This document shows, one piece after another, positions 63,081-64,000 of a DNA stretch of 64,000 nt (its first letter is position 1; every line of letters starts with the position of its first letter). The notes under the pieces were generated by a model, which was given only the letters and a program-made list of their open reading frames with translations, searched no databases and was not told the DNA's origin. Source of the DNA: Bacillota bacterium. Its GTDB lineage: Bacteria; Bacillota; Limnochordia; Darwinibacteriales; Darwinibacteriaceae. The DNA lies in assembly GCA_012838305.1 (NCBI GenBank), contig DUPN01000050.1, forward strand, positions 19,962 to 83,961. Reading direction: 5' to 3'. The position numbers were made by a program, and so were the translations under genes.

Positions 63081-63842
63081 CTAAGGTCCGTTTTGGTCCT
63101 TACCGGCGGACTCCAAAATGAAATGGGAAATGGCATGGGCCACCCCATGATCGTTCTCGCTTAAGGTAACCACATCGGAGACGTTTTTGATCAGCTCCTC
63201 GGCATTGCCCATGGCCACCGCCAAACCCGTAGACTGCATTAAGTGCAGATCATTATGGCTGTCCCCAATGGACGCAACATCCCCCATGGTGAAACCAAAG
63301 TGCTGGCAGAGCCGGGCAATTCCAGACGCCTTCGTGACTCCCCTGGCGGTAACCTCCAGGGTGTTGGGGGCCGCGTAGGTAACCTCAGCTGTCTCCCAGG
63401 AACGTACAATCTCACGGAGCTGTGCGATCAACCTGCGATCGTCATGGCGAAGACCGAATTTGAGCCACTCCTCTGCGAACAGAGAGTGGATCCAATCCCG
63501 GCGGCGGACTAACCGATCAACACTATACCCCCAATAATGCGCCCCATGTTCTTCGGCTAACCCATGCAAAGCCCTGACAACCTCCTCAGATAGGAGCTGC
63601 CTTGCTAAGAGCTGCTGTGAATTGGCCCACACCTCGGCGCCATTGGCCAAAACAAGGGGCAGGTCCAGGCCGAGTTCGTCCAAGTAGGACTGGACCTTGG
63701 GCATGCCTCTGCCTGTGGCCAAGGCTACTACTAGACCTGCATCGACGGCTCTTCTCAACCAGTGCTGATTGCGGGAACTCATCGTCTTATCTTCCGACAG
63801 CAGTGTTCCATCTAAATCTATAGCAAGCAGTTTGTATTTCAT
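63081..63842 (-). CDS. Cof-type HAD-IIB family hydrolase
   Basis: LLAIDLDGTLLSEDKTMS; ALATGRGMPKVQSYL; ASIGDSHNDLHLM. Confidence 0.94.
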   Translation of the reverse strand: MKYKLLAIDLDGTLLSEDKTMSSRNQHWLRRAVDAGLVVALATGRGMPKVQSYLDELGLDLPLVLANGAEVWANSQQLLARQLLSEEVVRALHGLAEEHGAHYWGYSVDRLVRRRDWIHSLFAEEWLKFGLRHDDRRLIAQLREIVRSWETAEVTYAAPNTLEVTARGVTKASGIARLCQHFGFTMGDVASIGDSHNDLHLMQSTGLAVAMGNAEELIKNVSDVVTLSENDHGVAHAISHFILESAGKDQNGP

Positions 63843-63873
63843 AATCTCAATCCTTGTCGCACCCAGGCCCTTT

Positions 63874-64000
63874 CTACTTCATGGCCGCCTTGCTCATTCC
63901 CGTCATGATGTACTTCTGCAGGACTAAGAAGAGCAGGACAATGGGGATAATGGCCATGACAGCACCAGCCATAATTTCGTTGTAGTTGGCCGTTTCCATA
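63874..64000 (-). CDS. carbohydrate ABC transporter permease (MalG-like), C-terminal part only; truncated by window edge
   Basis: minus-strand translation METANYNEIMAGAVMAIIPIVLLFLVLQKYIMTGMSKAAMK*. Confidence 0.85.
   Translation of the reverse strand, partial: METANYNEIMAGAVMAIIPIVLLFLVLQKYIMTGMSKAAMK

Overview
The window is a gene-dense, ordinary-looking chromosomal segment of a low-to-mid GC Firmicutes-type genome. I see no prophage, transposase, CRISPR array or rRNA. About 50 protein genes can be supported, including polysaccharide deacetylase, GNAT, DUF3006 with a ComEC-like MBL/HhH protein, a PBP, veg, HD hydrolase, feoAB, single-chain PFOR, a LysM/SleB hydrolase, deoD, a DAP-decarboxylase-like enzyme, msrA, Fe-ADH, GH130 and cyclophilin. 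There is a beta-barrel/LolA-like/FtsX-FtsX-ABC operon, an orphan NuoL/MrpD-like subunit, a secernin-like C69 peptidase, aroA/aroB, thrS, a JAMM-TM-LysM protein, glutaminase, GGDEF, and the engB-lon-lonB-clpX-clpP-tig cluster. Further along are RodA/FtsW, an alkaline-phosphatase-superfamily membrane protein with a glycosyltransferase, a DAG kinase, kbl-tdh, rdgB-rph-fumB(beta)-murD-murI-GerMN-amidase, smpB, secG and a Cof hydrolase, with a truncated sugar ABC permease at the right edge. RNA features are six tRNAs (Leu, Lys, His, Arg, Gly, Pro), tmRNA, a T-box leader on thrS, and a convincing c-di-AMP (ydaO/yuaA) riboswitch with terminator upstream of veg. The strongest candidates for new biology are: (1) a six-gene envelope operon (ABC ATPase, two FtsX permeases, LolA-like protein, signal-peptide beta-barrel ending in Phe, exported cyclophilin), which suggests a diderm Firmicute with a dedicated outer-membrane export route; (2) a JAMM metalloprotease fused through a TM helix to an extracellular LysM domain; (3) the c-di-AMP riboswitch apparently controlling veg. 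Family names come from motif recognition by eye, with no database search.
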